Below are positions 13,461 to 27,368 of a DNA stretch of 64,000 nt, in pieces. The notes under the pieces are model-generated. The model was not told the DNA's origin and did no database searches. It saw only the letters and a program-made list of their open reading frames with translations. The DNA lies in contig CATKHW010000562.1 in assembly GCA_949752795.1 (NCBI GenBank), positions 1,426,001-1,490,000 of the forward strand, read 5' to 3'. The stretch is from Hyperoodon ampullatus. Lineage: Eukaryota; Chordata; Mammalia; Artiodactyla; Ziphiidae. The translations under genes and the position numbers were made by a program. Within the stretch, counting starts at the first letter, position 1, and each line of letters begins with the position of its first letter.

Positions 13461-15199
13461 CTTGGCCAAAAAGGGCGTATGCGTTTTCTCCTGAATATAT
13501 TCAGGAGAAAACGCATAAGCCCTTTTTGGCCAAGCAAGCAAGCGGGCAATGCAAATCTGCACTACAAAGAAGTATCGCTTCCCACCAGTCAAAAGGGACA
13601 TCCACAAAATGTGTAAAAACCAGAAAGGCAAGACAGGCCCTGGAGAACAGGGAGCCTTGTTATGCTGATGGGCGGGATGTAAATTGCCAACTGCCTCTCT
13701 GGAGGAGTGCATTGTGTTCCCTAAAACAAGTAAACAACAGAGCTACAGAGCCAAGGGCACTTCCAGTCTAGGGAATATACCTTGGGAAAACTGAAAATCA
13801 ATAAGACAGAGTCACCCCAAAATTTAGGGCTGAACTGCTTACAAGGACCTCAACTTGGGTACACCTTAAATATCCCAGGAAATATAAAAATGGTTCAAAA
13901 AATTGTGATACTTACGTACGATGGAATATCCCTCAGCCATGAAATCAATGTCATAAGACCAGTAGCAGCAAAATGGGAAGATTCAGGTACGATGATTCTA
14001 AGTGAAATAAGTCACAGAGAAAAAGAAACTTATCATAAGATATCACTTATGAAGATCCTGTAAACATGGCTACACTTGAACTGAGTTAGGATAGAGAACA
14101 GTGTCTCACATTTAGAAAACACTCTTATGCCTGCTTAAGGGGGAAGGAGAGGTGGGGTGATGCATAAACCCAGAGTTTGATATAAGCACAGGTACCGTTC
14201 CAAAAACCAACTATGGAATAGACAAGACCTGCACCTTCCTCAGTGAAAGGGACTCAAAACCCCATATTTCCCACAGAGGAATATATCTGACTAGTAAGAA
14301 TCTTAAAACCTATGTATTGATATGTCTCCGAAAGGGAATCAAGTGTGTCTAGACTGGCATAAACATGGCAGCGAGAATCAGCTCAAACCCACTATAAAAA
14401 GGAATTTCAAAAACAAAACAAAAAAACTGGGAAATTCTTTAAAATTCCTTCAGGGTCTCTGATGAACCCTGGAATGACCCTATCTACAACGACAGCTGGA
14501 TGTGGCATAAGGCTGGACACTTGGGACTGAGACGATTGTTGAGATTTTGTGAGCAAATGCAGACCCTTTAAAGCAATAATGAATGGCACCCATTCCATGG
14601 GTCCCAACTCTCAAGGTTGAAGGGCATATTACTACAGTTATAACATGTACCGGAAACCAAGAGAACGGACACACTGTGAATATGAAAGGTTTCTAAAACT
14701 CAACGAATAGTCCCTCTCCTGGTGCTCCGGTTTGACTTTCCATCTGCTTTACTATCAACCTCCCAAGTTAGAGAGACCGCCCCTTTAACCTCCTGGTTCG
14801 CACAGTTTGCCAATTTGGCAGAGGATGAAAGGGAAGAGGGAGAACCAATGAGAGAGTAGCTGTTAGGCATTTGGATGGGCACATATCACTGTAATTTCCC
14901 GGCAGGAAGAAGAATTAACCAAAGTCTCAGCCACCCACCGGGAACCAGTATAGGTCCTGAACCAAAATTTTGGACTTGCGGTCAGCTCACCAAAAACGAG
15001 TTGAAAAATGGAGCTCAGGGGCACAGCATTTCACAAACTGGCCGAGTAATAAAGGACAACTATCATCCAAAAATCTGTTGAGGGTAGGCAACGAGGCGGA
15101 CTTGAAAGCGAGGCAGTAAAGAAGGAAACAGATTTCAAGAGGTACGTTGGAATCGCCTTTAAAGCACAGGAAGAGGGGCACAACTTCGACAATGATGCA
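13461..15199 (+). repeat. Satellite monomer M8 (1739 bp)
   Basis: One mismatch in the right palindrome arm (cataag for catacg). Variant cluster gacgattgttgagattttg near 14,532. Confidence 0.9.
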
Positions 15200-16938
15200 C
15201 TTGGCCAAAAAGGGCGTATGCGTTTTCTCCTGAATATATTCAGGAGAAAACGCATATGCCCTTTTTGGCCAAGCAAGCAAGCCTGCAATGCAAATCTGCA
15301 CTACAAAGAAGTATCACTTCCCACCGGTCAAAAGGGACATCCACAAAATGTGTAAAAACAAGAAAGGCAAGACAGGCCCTGGAGAACAGGGAGCCTTGTT
15401 ATGCTGATGGGCGGGATGTAAATTGCCAACTGCCTCTCTGGAGGAGTGCATTGTGTTCCCTAAAACAAGTAAAGAACAGAGCTACAGAGCCAAGGGCACT
15501 TCCAGTCTAGGGAATATACCTTGGGAAAACTGAAAATCAATAAGACAGAGCCACCCCAAAATTTAAGGCTGCACTGCTTACAAGGACCTCAACTTGGGTA
15601 CACCTTAAATATCCCAGGAAATATAAAAATGGTTCAAAAAATTGTGGTACTTACGTACGATGGAATATCCCTCAGCCATGAAATCAATGTCATAAGACCA
15701 GTAGCAGCAAAATGGGTGGATTCAGGTACGATGATTCTAAGTGAAATAAGTCACACAGAAAAAGAAACTTATCATAAGATATCACTTATGAAGATGCTGT
15801 AAACATGGCTATACTTTAAATGAGTTAGGAAAGAGAACAGTGTCTCACATTTAGAAAACACTCTTATGCCTGCTTAAGGGGGAAAGAGAGGTGGGGTGAT
15901 GCATAAAACCAGAGTTTGATATAAGGACAGGTACCGTTCCAAAAACCAACTATGGAATAGACAAGACCTACACCTTCCTCAGTGAAAGGGACTCAAAACC
16001 CCATATTTCCCGCAGAGGAATATATCTGACTAGTAAGAATCTTAAAACCTATGTATTGATATGTCTCCATAAGGGAATCAAGTGTGTCTAGACTGGCATA
16101 AACATGGCAGCGAGAATCAGCTCAAACCCACTATAAAAAGGAATTTCAAAAACAAAACAAAAAAACTGGGAAATTCTTTACAAATCCTTCAGAGTATCTG
16201 ATGAAAACTGGAATGACCCTATCTACAACGATAGCTGGATGTGGCATACGGCTGGACACTTGGGACTGAGAGGATTGGTGAGATTGGGTGAGCAAATGCA
16301 GACCCTTTAACGCAATAATGCATGGCACCCATTCCATGGGTCCCAACTCTCCAGGTTGAAGGGAATATTACTACAGTTATAACATGTACGGGAAACCTAG
16401 AGAACGGACACACTGTGAATACGAAAGGTTTCTAAAACTCAACGAATAGTCCCTCGCCTGGTGCTCCAGTTTGACTTTCCATCTGCTTTACTATCAACCT
16501 CCCAACTTGGAGAGACAGCCCCTTTAACCTCCTGGTTCGCACAGGTTGCCAATTGGGCAGAGGATGAAAGGGAAGAGGGAGAACCAATGAGAGAGTAGCT
16601 GTTGGGCATTTGGACGGGCACATATCACTGTAATTTCCCGGCAGGAAGAAGAATTAACCAAAGTCTCAGCCACCCACCGGGAACCAGTATAGGTCCTGAA
16701 CCAAAATTTTGGACTTGCGGTCAGCTCACCAAAAACGAGTTGAAAAATGGAGCTCAGGGGCACAACAATTCACAAACTGGCCGAGTAATAAAGGACAACT
16801 ATCGTCGAAAAATCTGTTGAGGGAAGGCAACGAGGCGGACTTGAAAGTGAGCCAGAATAGCAGGAAACAGATTTCAAGAGGTACGTTGGAATCGCCTTTA
16901 AAGCACAGGAAGAGGGGCACAACTTCGACAATGATGCA
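15200..16938 (+). repeat. Satellite monomer M9 (1739 bp)
   Basis: One CpG transition in the right palindrome arm (catatg for catacg). The variant run near 16,182-16,210 (aaatccttcagagtatctg) is shared with M11, two units on. Confidence 0.9.
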
Positions 16939-17950
16939 CTTGGCCAAAAAGGGCGTATGTGTTTTCTCCTGAATATATTCAGGAGAAAACGCATACGCCC
17001 TTTTTGGCCAAGCAAGCAAGCGGGCAATGCAAATCTTCACTACAAAGAAGTATCACTTCCCACCGGTCAAAAGGGACATCCACAAAATGTGTAAAAACCA
17101 GAAAGGCAAGACAGGCCCTGGAGAACAGGGAGCCTTGTTATGCTGATGGGCGGGATGTAAATTGCCAACTGCCTCTCTGGAGGAGTGCATTGTGTTCCCT
17201 AAAACAAGTAAACAACAGAGCTACAGAGCCAAGGGAACTTCCAGTCTAGGGAATATACCTTGGGAAAACTGAAAATCAATAAGACAGAGCCACCCCAAAA
17301 TTTAGGGCTGCACTGCTTACAAGGACCTCAACTTGGGTACACCTTAAATATCCCAGGAAATATAAAAATGGTTCAAAAAGTTGTGGTACTTACGTACGAT
17401 GGAATATCCCTCAGCCATGAAATCAATGACATAAGACCAGTAGCAGCAAAATGGGTGGATTCAGGTACGATGATTCTAAGTGAAATAAGGTACACAGAAA
17501 AAGAAACTTATCATAAGATTTCACTTATGAAGATCCTGTAAACATGGCTACACTTGAACTGAGTTAGGAAAGAGAACAGTGTCTCACATTTAGAAAACAT
17601 TCTTATGCCTGCTTAAGGGGGAAAGAGAGGTGGGGTGATGCATAAAACCAGAGTTTGATATAAGCACAGGTACCGCTCCAAAAACCAACTATGGAATAGA
17701 CAAGACCTACACCTTCCTCAGTGAAAGTGTCTGAAAACACCATATTTCCCACAGAGGAATATATCTGACTAGTAAGAATCTTAAAACCTATGTATTGATA
17801 TGTCTCTGTAAGGGAATCAAGTGTGTCTAGACTGGCATAAACATGGCAGCGAGAATCAGCTCAAACCCACGATAAAAAGGAATTTCAAAAACAAAAGAAA
17901 AAAACTGGGAAATTCTTTACAATTCCTTCAGGGTCTCTGATGAAACCTGG
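15780..17950 (+). repeat. Higher-order block shared with 19,257-21,427 (two-unit phase)
   Basis: Shared private variants include aagatgctgtaaac at the start, the aaatccttcagagtatctg run and the aataaggtacacag change, at an offset of 3,477 bp. Additional substitutions separate the copies, so this exchange is older than the 3,476-bp dimer. Confidence 0.78.
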
Positions 17951-18677
17951 AATGACCCTATCTACAACGACAGCTGGATGTGGCATAAGGCTGGACACTT
18001 GGGACTGACAGGATTGGTGAGATTGGGTGAGCAAATGCAGACCCTTTAAAGTAATAATGCATGGCACCCATTCCATGAGTCCCAACTCTCCAGGTTGAAG
18101 GGAATATTACTACAGCTATAACATGTACGGGAAACCTAGAGAACGGACACACTGTGAATACGAAAGGTTTCTAAAACTCAACGAATAGTCCCACTCCTGG
18201 TGCTCCGGTTTGACTTTCCACCTGCTTTACTATCAATCTCCCAACATGGAGAGGCAGCCCCTTTAACCTCCTGGTTCGCACAGGTTGCCAATTTGGCAGA
18301 GGATGAAAGGGAAGAGGGAGAACCAATGAGAGAGTAGCTGTTAGGCATTTGGACGGGAACATATCACTGTAATTTCCCGGCAGGAAGAAGAATTAACCAA
18401 AGTCTCAGCCCCCCACCGGAAACCAGCATAGGTCCTGAACCAAAATTTTGGACTTGCGGTCAGCTCACCAAAAACGAGTTGAAAAATAGAGCTCAGGGGC
18501 ACAGCAATTCACAAACTGGCCGAGTAATAAAGGACAACTATCGTCCAAAAATCTGTTGAGGGAAGGCAACGAGGCGGACTTGAAAGCGAGGCAGAATAGT
18601 AGGAAACAGATTTCAAGAGGTACGTTGGAATCGCCTTTAAAGCACAGGAAGAGGGGCACAACTTCGACAATGATGCA
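16939..18677 (+). repeat. Satellite monomer M10 (1739 bp)
   Basis: One CpG transition in the left palindrome arm (tgtg for tgcg). Shares aataaggtacacag near 17,483 with M12. The TATA-like string is altered (cacgataaaaagg near 17,868), also as in M12. Confidence 0.9.
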
Positions 18678-18751
18678 CTTGGCCAAAAAGGGCGTATGCG
18701 TTTTCTCCTGAATATATTCAGGAGAAAACGCATACGCCCTTTTTGGCCAAG
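18678..18751. repeat. Perfect 74-bp palindrome (M11)
   Basis: Identical arm sequence to the M1 palindrome, centred on gaatatattc at 18,710-18,719. Confidence 0.97.
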
Positions 18752-20415
18752 CAAGCAAGCGGGCAATGCAAATCTGCACTACAAAGAAGTATCACTTCCC
18801 TCCGGTCAAAAGGGACATCCACAAAATGTGTAAAAACCAGAAAGGCAAGACAGGCCCTGGAGAAGAGGGAGCCTTGTTATGCTGAAGGGTGGGATGTAAA
18901 TTGCCAACTGCCTCTCTGGAGGAGTACATAGTGTTCCCTAAAACAAGTAAACAACAGAGCTACAGAGCCAAGGGCACTTCCCGTCTAGGGAATATACTTT
19001 GGGAAAACTGAAAATCAATAAGACAGAGCCACCCCAAAATTTAAGGCTGCACTGCTTACAAGGACCTCAACGTGGGTACACCTTAAATATCCCAGGAAAT
19101 ATAAAAATGGTTCAAAAAATTGTGGTACTTACGTACGATGGAATATCCCTCAGCCATGAAATCAATGTCATAAGACCAGTAGCAGCAAAATGGGTGGATT
19201 CAGGTACGATGATTCTAAGTGAAATAAGTCACAGAGAAAAAGAAACTTATCATAAGATATCACTTATGAAGATGCTGTAAACATTGCTATACTTGAAATG
19301 AGTTAGGAAAGAGAACAGTGTCTCACATTTAGAAAACACTCTTATGCCTGCGTAAGGGGGAAAGAGAGGTGGGGTGATGCATAAAACCAGAGTTTGATAT
19401 AAGGACAGGTACCGTTCCAAAAACCAACTATGGAATAGACAAGACCTACACCTTCCTCAGTGAAAGGGACTCAAAACCCCATATTTCCCGCAGAGGAATA
19501 TATCTGACTAGTAAGAATCTTAAAACCTATGTATTGATATGTCTCCGTAAGGGAATCAAGTGTGTCTAGACTGGCATAAACATGGCAGCGAGAATCAGCT
19601 CAAACCCACTATAAAAAGGAATTTCAAAAACAAAACAAAAAACTGGGAAATTCTTTACAAATCCTTCAGAGTATCTGATGAAAACTGGAATGACCCTATC
19701 TACAACGATAGCTGGATGTGGCATAAGGCTGGACACTTGGGACTGAGAGGATTGGTGAGATTGGGTGAGCAAATGCAGACCCTTTAAAGCAATAATGCAT
19801 GGCACCCATTCCATGGGTCCCAACTCTCCAGGTTGAAGGGAATATTACCACAGTTATAACATTTACGGGAAACCTAGAGAACGGACACACTGTGAATACA
19901 AAAGGTTTCTAAAACTCAACGAATAGTCCCTCGCCTGGTGCTCCAGTTTGACTTTCCATCTGCTTTACTATCAACCTCCCAACTTGGAGAGACAGCCCCT
20001 TTAACCTCCTGGTTCGCACAGGTTGCCAATTTGGCAGAGGATGAAAGGGAAGAGGGAGAACCAAGGAGAGAGTAGCTGTTGGGCATTTGGACGGGCACAT
20101 ATCACTGTAATTTCCCGGCAGGTAGAAGAATTAACCAAAGTCTCAGCCACCCACCGGGAACCAGTAGAGGTCCTGAACCATAATTTTGGACTTGCGGTCA
20201 GCTCACCAAAAACGAGTTGAAAAATGGAGCTCAGGGGCACAGCAATTCACAAACTGGCAGAGTAATAAAGGACAACTATCGTCCAAAAATCTGTTGAGGG
20301 AAGGCAACGAGGCGGACTTGAAAGCGAGGCAGAATAGCAGGAAACAGATTTCAAGAGGTATGTTTGAATCACCTTTAAAGCACAGGAACAGGGGCACAAC
20401 TTCGACAATGATGCA
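18678..20415 (+). repeat. Satellite monomer M11 (1738 bp)
   Basis: Perfect palindrome (18,678-18,751). Dimer-phase partner of M9: it carries the same frame-altering run near 19,659 and lacks one A of the A-run just before it. Confidence 0.9.
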
Positions 20416-21427
20416 CTTGGCCAAAAAGGGCGTATGCGTTTTCTCCTGAATATATTCAGGAGAAAACACATACGCCCTTTTTGGCCAAGCAAGCAAGCGG
20501 GCAATGCAAATCTGCACTACAAAGAAGTATCACTTCCCACCGGTCAAAAGGGACATCCACAAAATGTGTAAAAACCAGAAAGGCAAGACAGGCCCTGGAG
20601 AACAGGGAGCCTTGTTATGCTGATGGGCGGGATGTAAATTGCCAACTGCCTCTCTGGAGGAGTGCATTGTGTTCCCTAAAACAAGTAAACAACAGAGCTA
20701 CCGAGCCAAGGGCACTTCCAGTCTAGGGAATATACCTTGAGAAAACTGAAAATCAATAAGACAGAGCCACCCCAAAATTTAGGGCTGCACTGCTTACAAG
20801 GACCTCAACTTGGGTACACCTTAAATATCCCAGGAAATATAAAAATGGTTCAAAAAATTGTGGTACTTACATACGATGGAATATCCCTCAGCCATGAAAT
20901 CAATGACATAAGACCAGTAGCAGCAAAATGGGTGGATTCAGGTACGATGATTCTAAGTGAAATAAGGTACACAGAAAAAGAAACTTATCATAAGATTTCA
21001 CTTATGAAGATCCTGTAAACATGGCTACACTTGAACTGAGTTAGGAAAGAGAACAGTGTCTCACATTTAGAAAACATTCTTATGCCTGCTTAAGGGGGAA
21101 AGAGAGGTGGGGTGATGCATAAAACCAGAGTTTGATATAAGCACAGGTACCGTTCCAAAAACCAACTATGGAATAGACAAGACCTACACCTTCCTCAGTG
21201 AAAGGGTCTGAAAAGCCCATATTTCCCGCAGAGGAATATATCTGACTAGTAAGAATCTTAAAACCTATGTATTGATATGTCTCCGTAAGGGAAACAAGTG
21301 TGTCTAGACTGGCATAAACATGGCAGCGAGAATCAGGTCAAACCCACGATAAAAAGGAATTTCAAAAACGAAACAAAAAAACTGGGAAATTCTTTACAAT
21401 TCCTTCAGGGTCTCTGATGAAACCTGG
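19257..21427 (+). repeat. Higher-order block, partner of 15,780-17,950
   Basis: Same variant order as the upstream partner. A one-base difference in the A-run near 19,635 changes the offset from 3,477 to 3,476 locally. Confidence 0.78.
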
Positions 21428-22154
21428 AATGACCCTATCTACAACGACAGCTGGATGTGGCATAAGGCTGGACACTTGGGACTGACAGGATTGGTGAGAT
21501 TGGGTGAGCAAATGCAGACCCTTTAAAGCAATAATGCATGGCACCCATTCCATGGGTCCCAACTCTCCAGGTTGAAGGGAATATTACTACAGTTATAACA
21601 TGTACGGGAAACCTAGAGAACGGACACACTGTGAATACGAAAGGTTTCTAAACCTCAACGAATTGTCCCTCTCCTGGTGCTCCGGTTTGACTTTCCATCT
21701 GCTTTACTATCAACTTCCCTACTTGGAGAGACAGCCCCTTTAACACCCTGGTTCGCACAGGATGCCAATTTGGCAGAGGATGAAAGGGAAGAGGGAGAAC
21801 CAATGAGAGAGTAGCTGTTAGGCATTTGGACGGGCACATATCACTGTAATTTCCCGGCAGGAAGAAGAATTAACCAAAGTCTCAGCCCCCCACCGGGAAC
21901 CAGTATAGGTCCTGATCCAAAATTTTGGACTTGCGGTCAGCTCACCAAAAACGAGTTGAAAAATGGTGCTCAGGGGCACAGCAATTCACAAACTGGCCGA
22001 GTAATAAAGGACAACTATCGTCCAAAAATCTGTTGAGGGAAGGCAACGAGGCGGACTTGAAAGCGAGGCAGAACAGCAGGAAACAGATTTCAAGAGGTAC
22101 GTTGGAATCGCCTTTAAAGCACAGGAAGAGGGGCACAACTTCGACAATGATGCA
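20416..22154 (+). repeat. Satellite monomer M12 (1739 bp)
   Basis: One CpG transition in the right palindrome arm (acac for acgc). Dimer-phase partner of M10. Confidence 0.9.
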
Positions 22155-23892
22155 CTTGGCCAAAAAGGGCGTATGCGTTTTCTCCTGAATATATTCAGGA
22201 GAAAACGCATACGCCCATTTTGGCCAAGCAAGCAAGCGGGCAATGCAAATCTGAACTACAAAGAAGTATCACTTCCCACCAGTCAAAAGGGACATCCACA
22301 AAATGTGTAAAAACCAGAAAGGCAAGACAGGCCTTGGAGAACAGGGAGCCTTGTTATGCTGATGGGCGGGATGTAAATTCCCAACTGCCTCTCTGGAGGA
22401 GTGCATTGTCTTCCCTAAAACAAGTAAAGAACAGAGCTACAGAGCCAAGGGCACTTCCAGTCTAGGGAATATACCTTGGGGAAACTGAAAATCACAAGAC
22501 AGAGCCACCCCAAAATTTAGAGCTGCACTGCTTACAAGGACCTCAACTTGGATACACTTTAAGTATCCCAGGAAATATAAAAATGGTTCAAAAAATTGTG
22601 GTACTTACGTACGATGGAATATCTCTCAGCCATGAGATCAATGTCATAAGACCAGTAGCAGCAAAATGGGTGGATTCAGGTACGATGATTCTAAGTGAAA
22701 TAAGTCACACAGAAAAAGAAACTTATCATAAGATATCACTTATGAAGATCCTGTAAACATGGCTACACTTGAACTGAGTTAGGAAAGAAGACATTGTCTC
22801 ATATTAAGAAAACACTCTTATGCCTGCTTAAGGGGGAAGGAGAGGTGGGGTGATGCATAAAACCAGAGTTTTATATAAGCACAGGTACCGTTCCAAAAAC
22901 CAACTATGGAATAGACAAGACCTACACCTTCCTCAGTGAAAGGGACTCAAAACCCCATATTTCCCGCAGAGGAATATATCTGACTAGTAAGAATCTTAAA
23001 ACCTATGTATTGATATGTCTCTGTAAGGGAATCAAGTATGTCTAGACTGGCATAAACATGGCAGCCAGAATCAGCTCAAACCCACTATAAAAAGGAATTT
23101 CAAAAACAAAACAAAAAATCTGGGAAATTCTTTACAATTCCTTCAGGGTCTCTGATGAAACCTTGAATGACCCTATCTACAATGACAGCTGGATGTGGCA
23201 TAAGGCTGGACACTTGGGACTGAGAGGATTGGTGAGATTGGGTGAGCAAATACAGACCCTTTAACGCAATACTGCATGGCACCCATTCCATGGGTCCCAA
23301 CACTCCAGGTTGAAGGGAATATTACTACAGCTATAACATGTACGGGAAACCTAGAGAACGGACACACTGTGAATACGAAAGGTTTCTAAAACTCAACGAA
23401 TATTCCCTCTCCTGGTGCTCCGGTTTGACTTACCATCTGCTTTACTATCAACCTCACAACTTGGAGAGACAGCCCCTTTAACCTCCTGGTTCGCACAGGT
23501 TGCCAAATTGGGAGAGGATGAAAGGGAAGAGGGAGAACCAATGAGAGAATAGCTGTTAGGCATTTGGACGGGCACATATCACTCTAATATCCCAGCAGGA
23601 AGAAGAATTAACCAAAGTCTCAGCACCCCACCGGGAACCAGCATAAATCCTGAACCAAAATTTTGGACTTGCGGTCAGCTCACAAAAAACGAGTTGATAA
23701 ATGGAGCTCAAGGGCACATCAATTCACAAACTGGCCGAGTAATAAAGGACAACTATCGTCCAAAAATCTGTTAAAGGAAGGCAACGAGGCAGACTTGAAA
23801 GCGAGGCAGAATAGCAGGAAACAGATTTCAAGAGGTACGTTGGAATCGCCTTTAAAGCACAGGAAGAGGGGCACAACTTCGTCAATGATGCA
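22155..23892 (+). repeat. Satellite monomer M13 (1738 bp)
   Basis: One mismatch in the right palindrome arm (gcccatttt). A small deletion near 22,490 (aatcacaagac for aatcaataagac) breaks the ORF2-derived frame. It is the last monomer with the left-side atgcatggcac-type marker, near 23,272. Confidence 0.9.
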
Positions 23893-25630
23893 CTTGGTCA
23901 AAAAGGGCGTATGCGTTTTCTCCTGAATATATTCAGGAGAAAACGCATACGACCGTTTTGGCCAAGCAAGCAAGCGGACAATGGAAATCTGCACTACAAA
24001 GAAGTATCACTTCCCACCGGTCAAAAGGGATATCCACAAAATGTGTGAAAACCAGAAAGGCAAGACAGGCCCTGGAGAACAGGGAGCCTTGTTATGCTGA
24101 TGGGCGGGATGTAAACTGCCAACTGCCTCTCTGGAGGAGTGAATTGTGTTCCCTAAAACAAGTAAACAACAGAGCTACAGAGCCAAGGGCACTTCCAGTC
24201 TAGGGAATATACCTTGGGAAAACTGAAAATCAATAAGACAGAGCCACCCCAAAATTTAGGGCTGCACTGCTTACAAGGACCTCAACTTGGGTACACCATA
24301 AGTATCCCAGGAAATATAAATATGGTTCAAAAAATTGTGGTACTTACATACGATGGAATATCCCTCAGCCATGAAATCAATGTCATAAGACCAGTAGCAG
24401 CAAAATGGGTGGATTCAGGTACGATGATTCTAAGTGAAATAAGTCACAGAGAAAAAGAAACTTATCATAAGATATCACTTATGAAGATCCTGTAAACATG
24501 GCTACACTTGAACTGAGTTAGGAAAGAGAACAGTGTCTCACATTTAGAAAACACCCTTATGCCTGCTTAAGGGGGAAGGAGAGGTGGGGTGATGCATAAA
24601 ACCAGAGTTTGATATAAGCACAAGTACCGTTCCAAAAACCAACTATGGAATAGACGAGACCTACACCTTCCTCAGTGAAAGGGACTCAAAACCCCATATT
24701 TCCCACAGAGGAATATATCTGACTAGTAAGAATCTTAAAACCTATGTATTGATATGTCTCCGTAAGGGAATCAAGTGTGTCTAGACTGGCATAAACATGG
24801 CAGCGAGAATCAGCTCAAACCCACTATAAAAAGGAATTTCAAAAACAAAACAAAAGAACTGGGAAATTCTTTACAATTCCTTCAGGGTCTCTGATGAAAC
24901 TTGGAATGACCGTATGTACAACGACAGCTGGATGTGGCATAAGACTGGACACTTGGGACTGAGAGGATTGGTGACGTTGGGTGAGCAAATGCAGACCCTT
25001 TAAAGCACAAATGCCTGGCACCCATTCCATGGGTCCCAACTCTACAGGTTGAAGGGAATATTACTACAGCTATAACATGTACGGGAAACCTACAGAACGG
25101 ACACACTGTGAATACGAAAGGTTTCTAAAACTCAACGAATAGTCCCTCTCCTGGTGTTCCGTTTTGACTTTCCATCTGCTTTACTATCAATCTCCCAACT
25201 TGGAGAGACAGCCCCTTTAACCTCCTGGTTCGCACAGGTTGCCAATTTGGCAGAGGATGAAAGGGAAGAGGGAGAACCAATGAGAGAGTAGCTGTTAGGC
25301 ATTTGGACGGGCACATATCACTCTAATTTTCCGGCAGGAAGAAGAATTAACCAAAGTCTCAGCCACCCAACGGGAACCAGCATAGGTCGTGAACCAAAAT
25401 TTTTGACATGCGGTCAGCTCACAAAAAACGAGTTGAAAAATGGAGCTCAGGGGCACAGCAATTCACAAACTGGCCGAGTTTAAAGGACAACTATCGTCCA
25501 AAAACCTGTTGAGGGAAGGCAACGAGGCGGACTTGAAAGCGAGACAGAATAGCAGGAAACAGATTTCAAGAGGTACGTTGGAATCGCCTTTAAAGCACAG
25601 GAAGAGGGGCACAACTTCGACAATGATGCA
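23893..25630 (+). repeat. Satellite monomer M14 (1738 bp)
   Basis: Three mismatches in the palindrome (one left, two right). It is the first monomer with the right-side acaaatgcctggcac marker, near 25,007. A short deletion (gagtttaaagg) lies near 25,479. Confidence 0.9.
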
Positions 25631-25704
25631 CTTGGCCAAAAAGGGCGTATGCGTTTTCTCCTGAATATATTCAGGAGAAAACGCATACGCCCTTTTTGGC
25701 CAAG
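25631..25704. repeat. Perfect 74-bp palindrome (M15)
   Basis: Same 37-bp arms, centred on 25,663-25,672. The flank just outside the right arm differs (caagaaagcggg), so the palindrome is conserved while its flank varies. Confidence 0.97.
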
Positions 25705-27368
25705 CAAGAAAGCGGGCAATGCAAATCTGCACTACAAAGAAGTATCACTTCCCACCGGTCAAAAGGGACATCCACAAAATGTGTAAAAACCAGAAAGGCA
25801 AGACAGGCCCTGGAGAACAGGGAGCCTTTTTATGCTGATAGGCGGGATGTAAATTGCCAACTGCCTCTCTGAAGGAGTGCATTGTGTTCCCTAAAACAAA
25901 TAAACAACAGAGCTAGAGAGCCAAGGGCACTTCCAATCTAGGGAATATACCTTGGGAAAACTGAAAATCAATAAGACAGAGCCACCCCAAAATTTAAGGC
26001 TGCACTGCTTACAAGGACCTCAACTTGGGTACACCTAAAATATCCCAGGAAATATAAAAATGGTTCAAAAAATTGTGGTAATTATGTACGATGGATTATC
26101 CCTCAGCCATGAAATCAATGTCATAAGACCAGTAGCAGCAAAATGGGTGGATTCAGGTACGATGATTCTAAGTGAAATAAGTCACACAGAAAAAGAAACT
26201 TATCATAAGATATCAATTATGAAGATCCTGTAAACATGGCTACACTTGAACTGAGTTAGGAAAGAGAACAGTGTCTCACAATTAGAAAACACTCTTATGC
26301 CTGCTTAAGGGGGAAGGAGAGGTGGGGTGATGCATAAAACCAGAGTTTGATATAAGCACAGGTACCGTTCCAAAAACCAACTATGGAATAGACAAGACCT
26401 ACACCTTCCTCAGTGAAAGGGACTCAAAACCCCATATTTCCCGCAGAGGAATATATCTGACTAGTAAGAATCTTAAAACCTATGTATTGATATGTCTCCA
26501 TAAGGGAATCAAGTGTGTCTAGACTGGCATAAACATGGCAGCGAGAATCAGCTCAAACCCACTATAAAAAGGAATTTCGAAAAAAAAAACAAAAAAACTG
26601 GGAAATTCTTTACAATTCCTTCAGGGTCTCTGATGAAACCTGGAATGACCCTATCTACAACGACAGCTGGAAGTGGCATAAGTCTGGACACTTGGGACTG
26701 AGAGGATTGGTGAGATTGGGTGAGCAAATGCAGACCCTTTAAAGCACAAATGCCTGGCACCCATTCCATGGGTCCCAACTCTCCAGGTTAAAGGGAATAT
26801 TACTACAGCTATAACATGTACGGGAAACCTAGAGAACGGACACACTGTGAATATGAAAGGTTTCTAAAACTCAACGAATAGTCCCTCTCCTGGTGCTAGG
26901 GTTTGACTTTCCATCTGCTTTACTATCAACCTCCCAACTTGGAGAGACAGCCCCTTTAACCTCCTGGTTCGCACAGGTTGCCAATTTGGCAGAGGATGAA
27001 AGGGAAGAGGGAGAACCAATGAGAGAGTAGCTGCTAGGCATTTGGACGGGCACATATCACTCTAATTTCCCGGCAGGAAGAAGAATTAACCAAAGTCTCA
27101 GCCACCCACCGGGAATCAGTATAGATCCTGAACCAAAATTTTGGACTTGCGGTCAGCTCACAAAAATCGAGTTGAAAAATGGAGCTAAGGGGCACAGCAA
27201 TTCACAAACTGGCCGAGTTTAAAGGACAACTATCGTCCAAAAACCTGTTGAGGGAAGGCAACGAGGCAACTTGAAAGCGAGGCAGAATAGCAGGAAACAG
27301 ATTTCAAGAGGTACCTTGGAATCGCCTTTAAAGCACAGGAAGAGGGGCACAACTTCGACAATGATGCA
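25631..27368 (+). repeat. Satellite monomer M15 (1738 bp)
   Basis: Perfect palindrome (25,631-25,704). The A-run near 26,580 is expanded, the ORF2-derived frame is interrupted, and the gagtttaaagg deletion recurs near 27,216. Confidence 0.9.
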
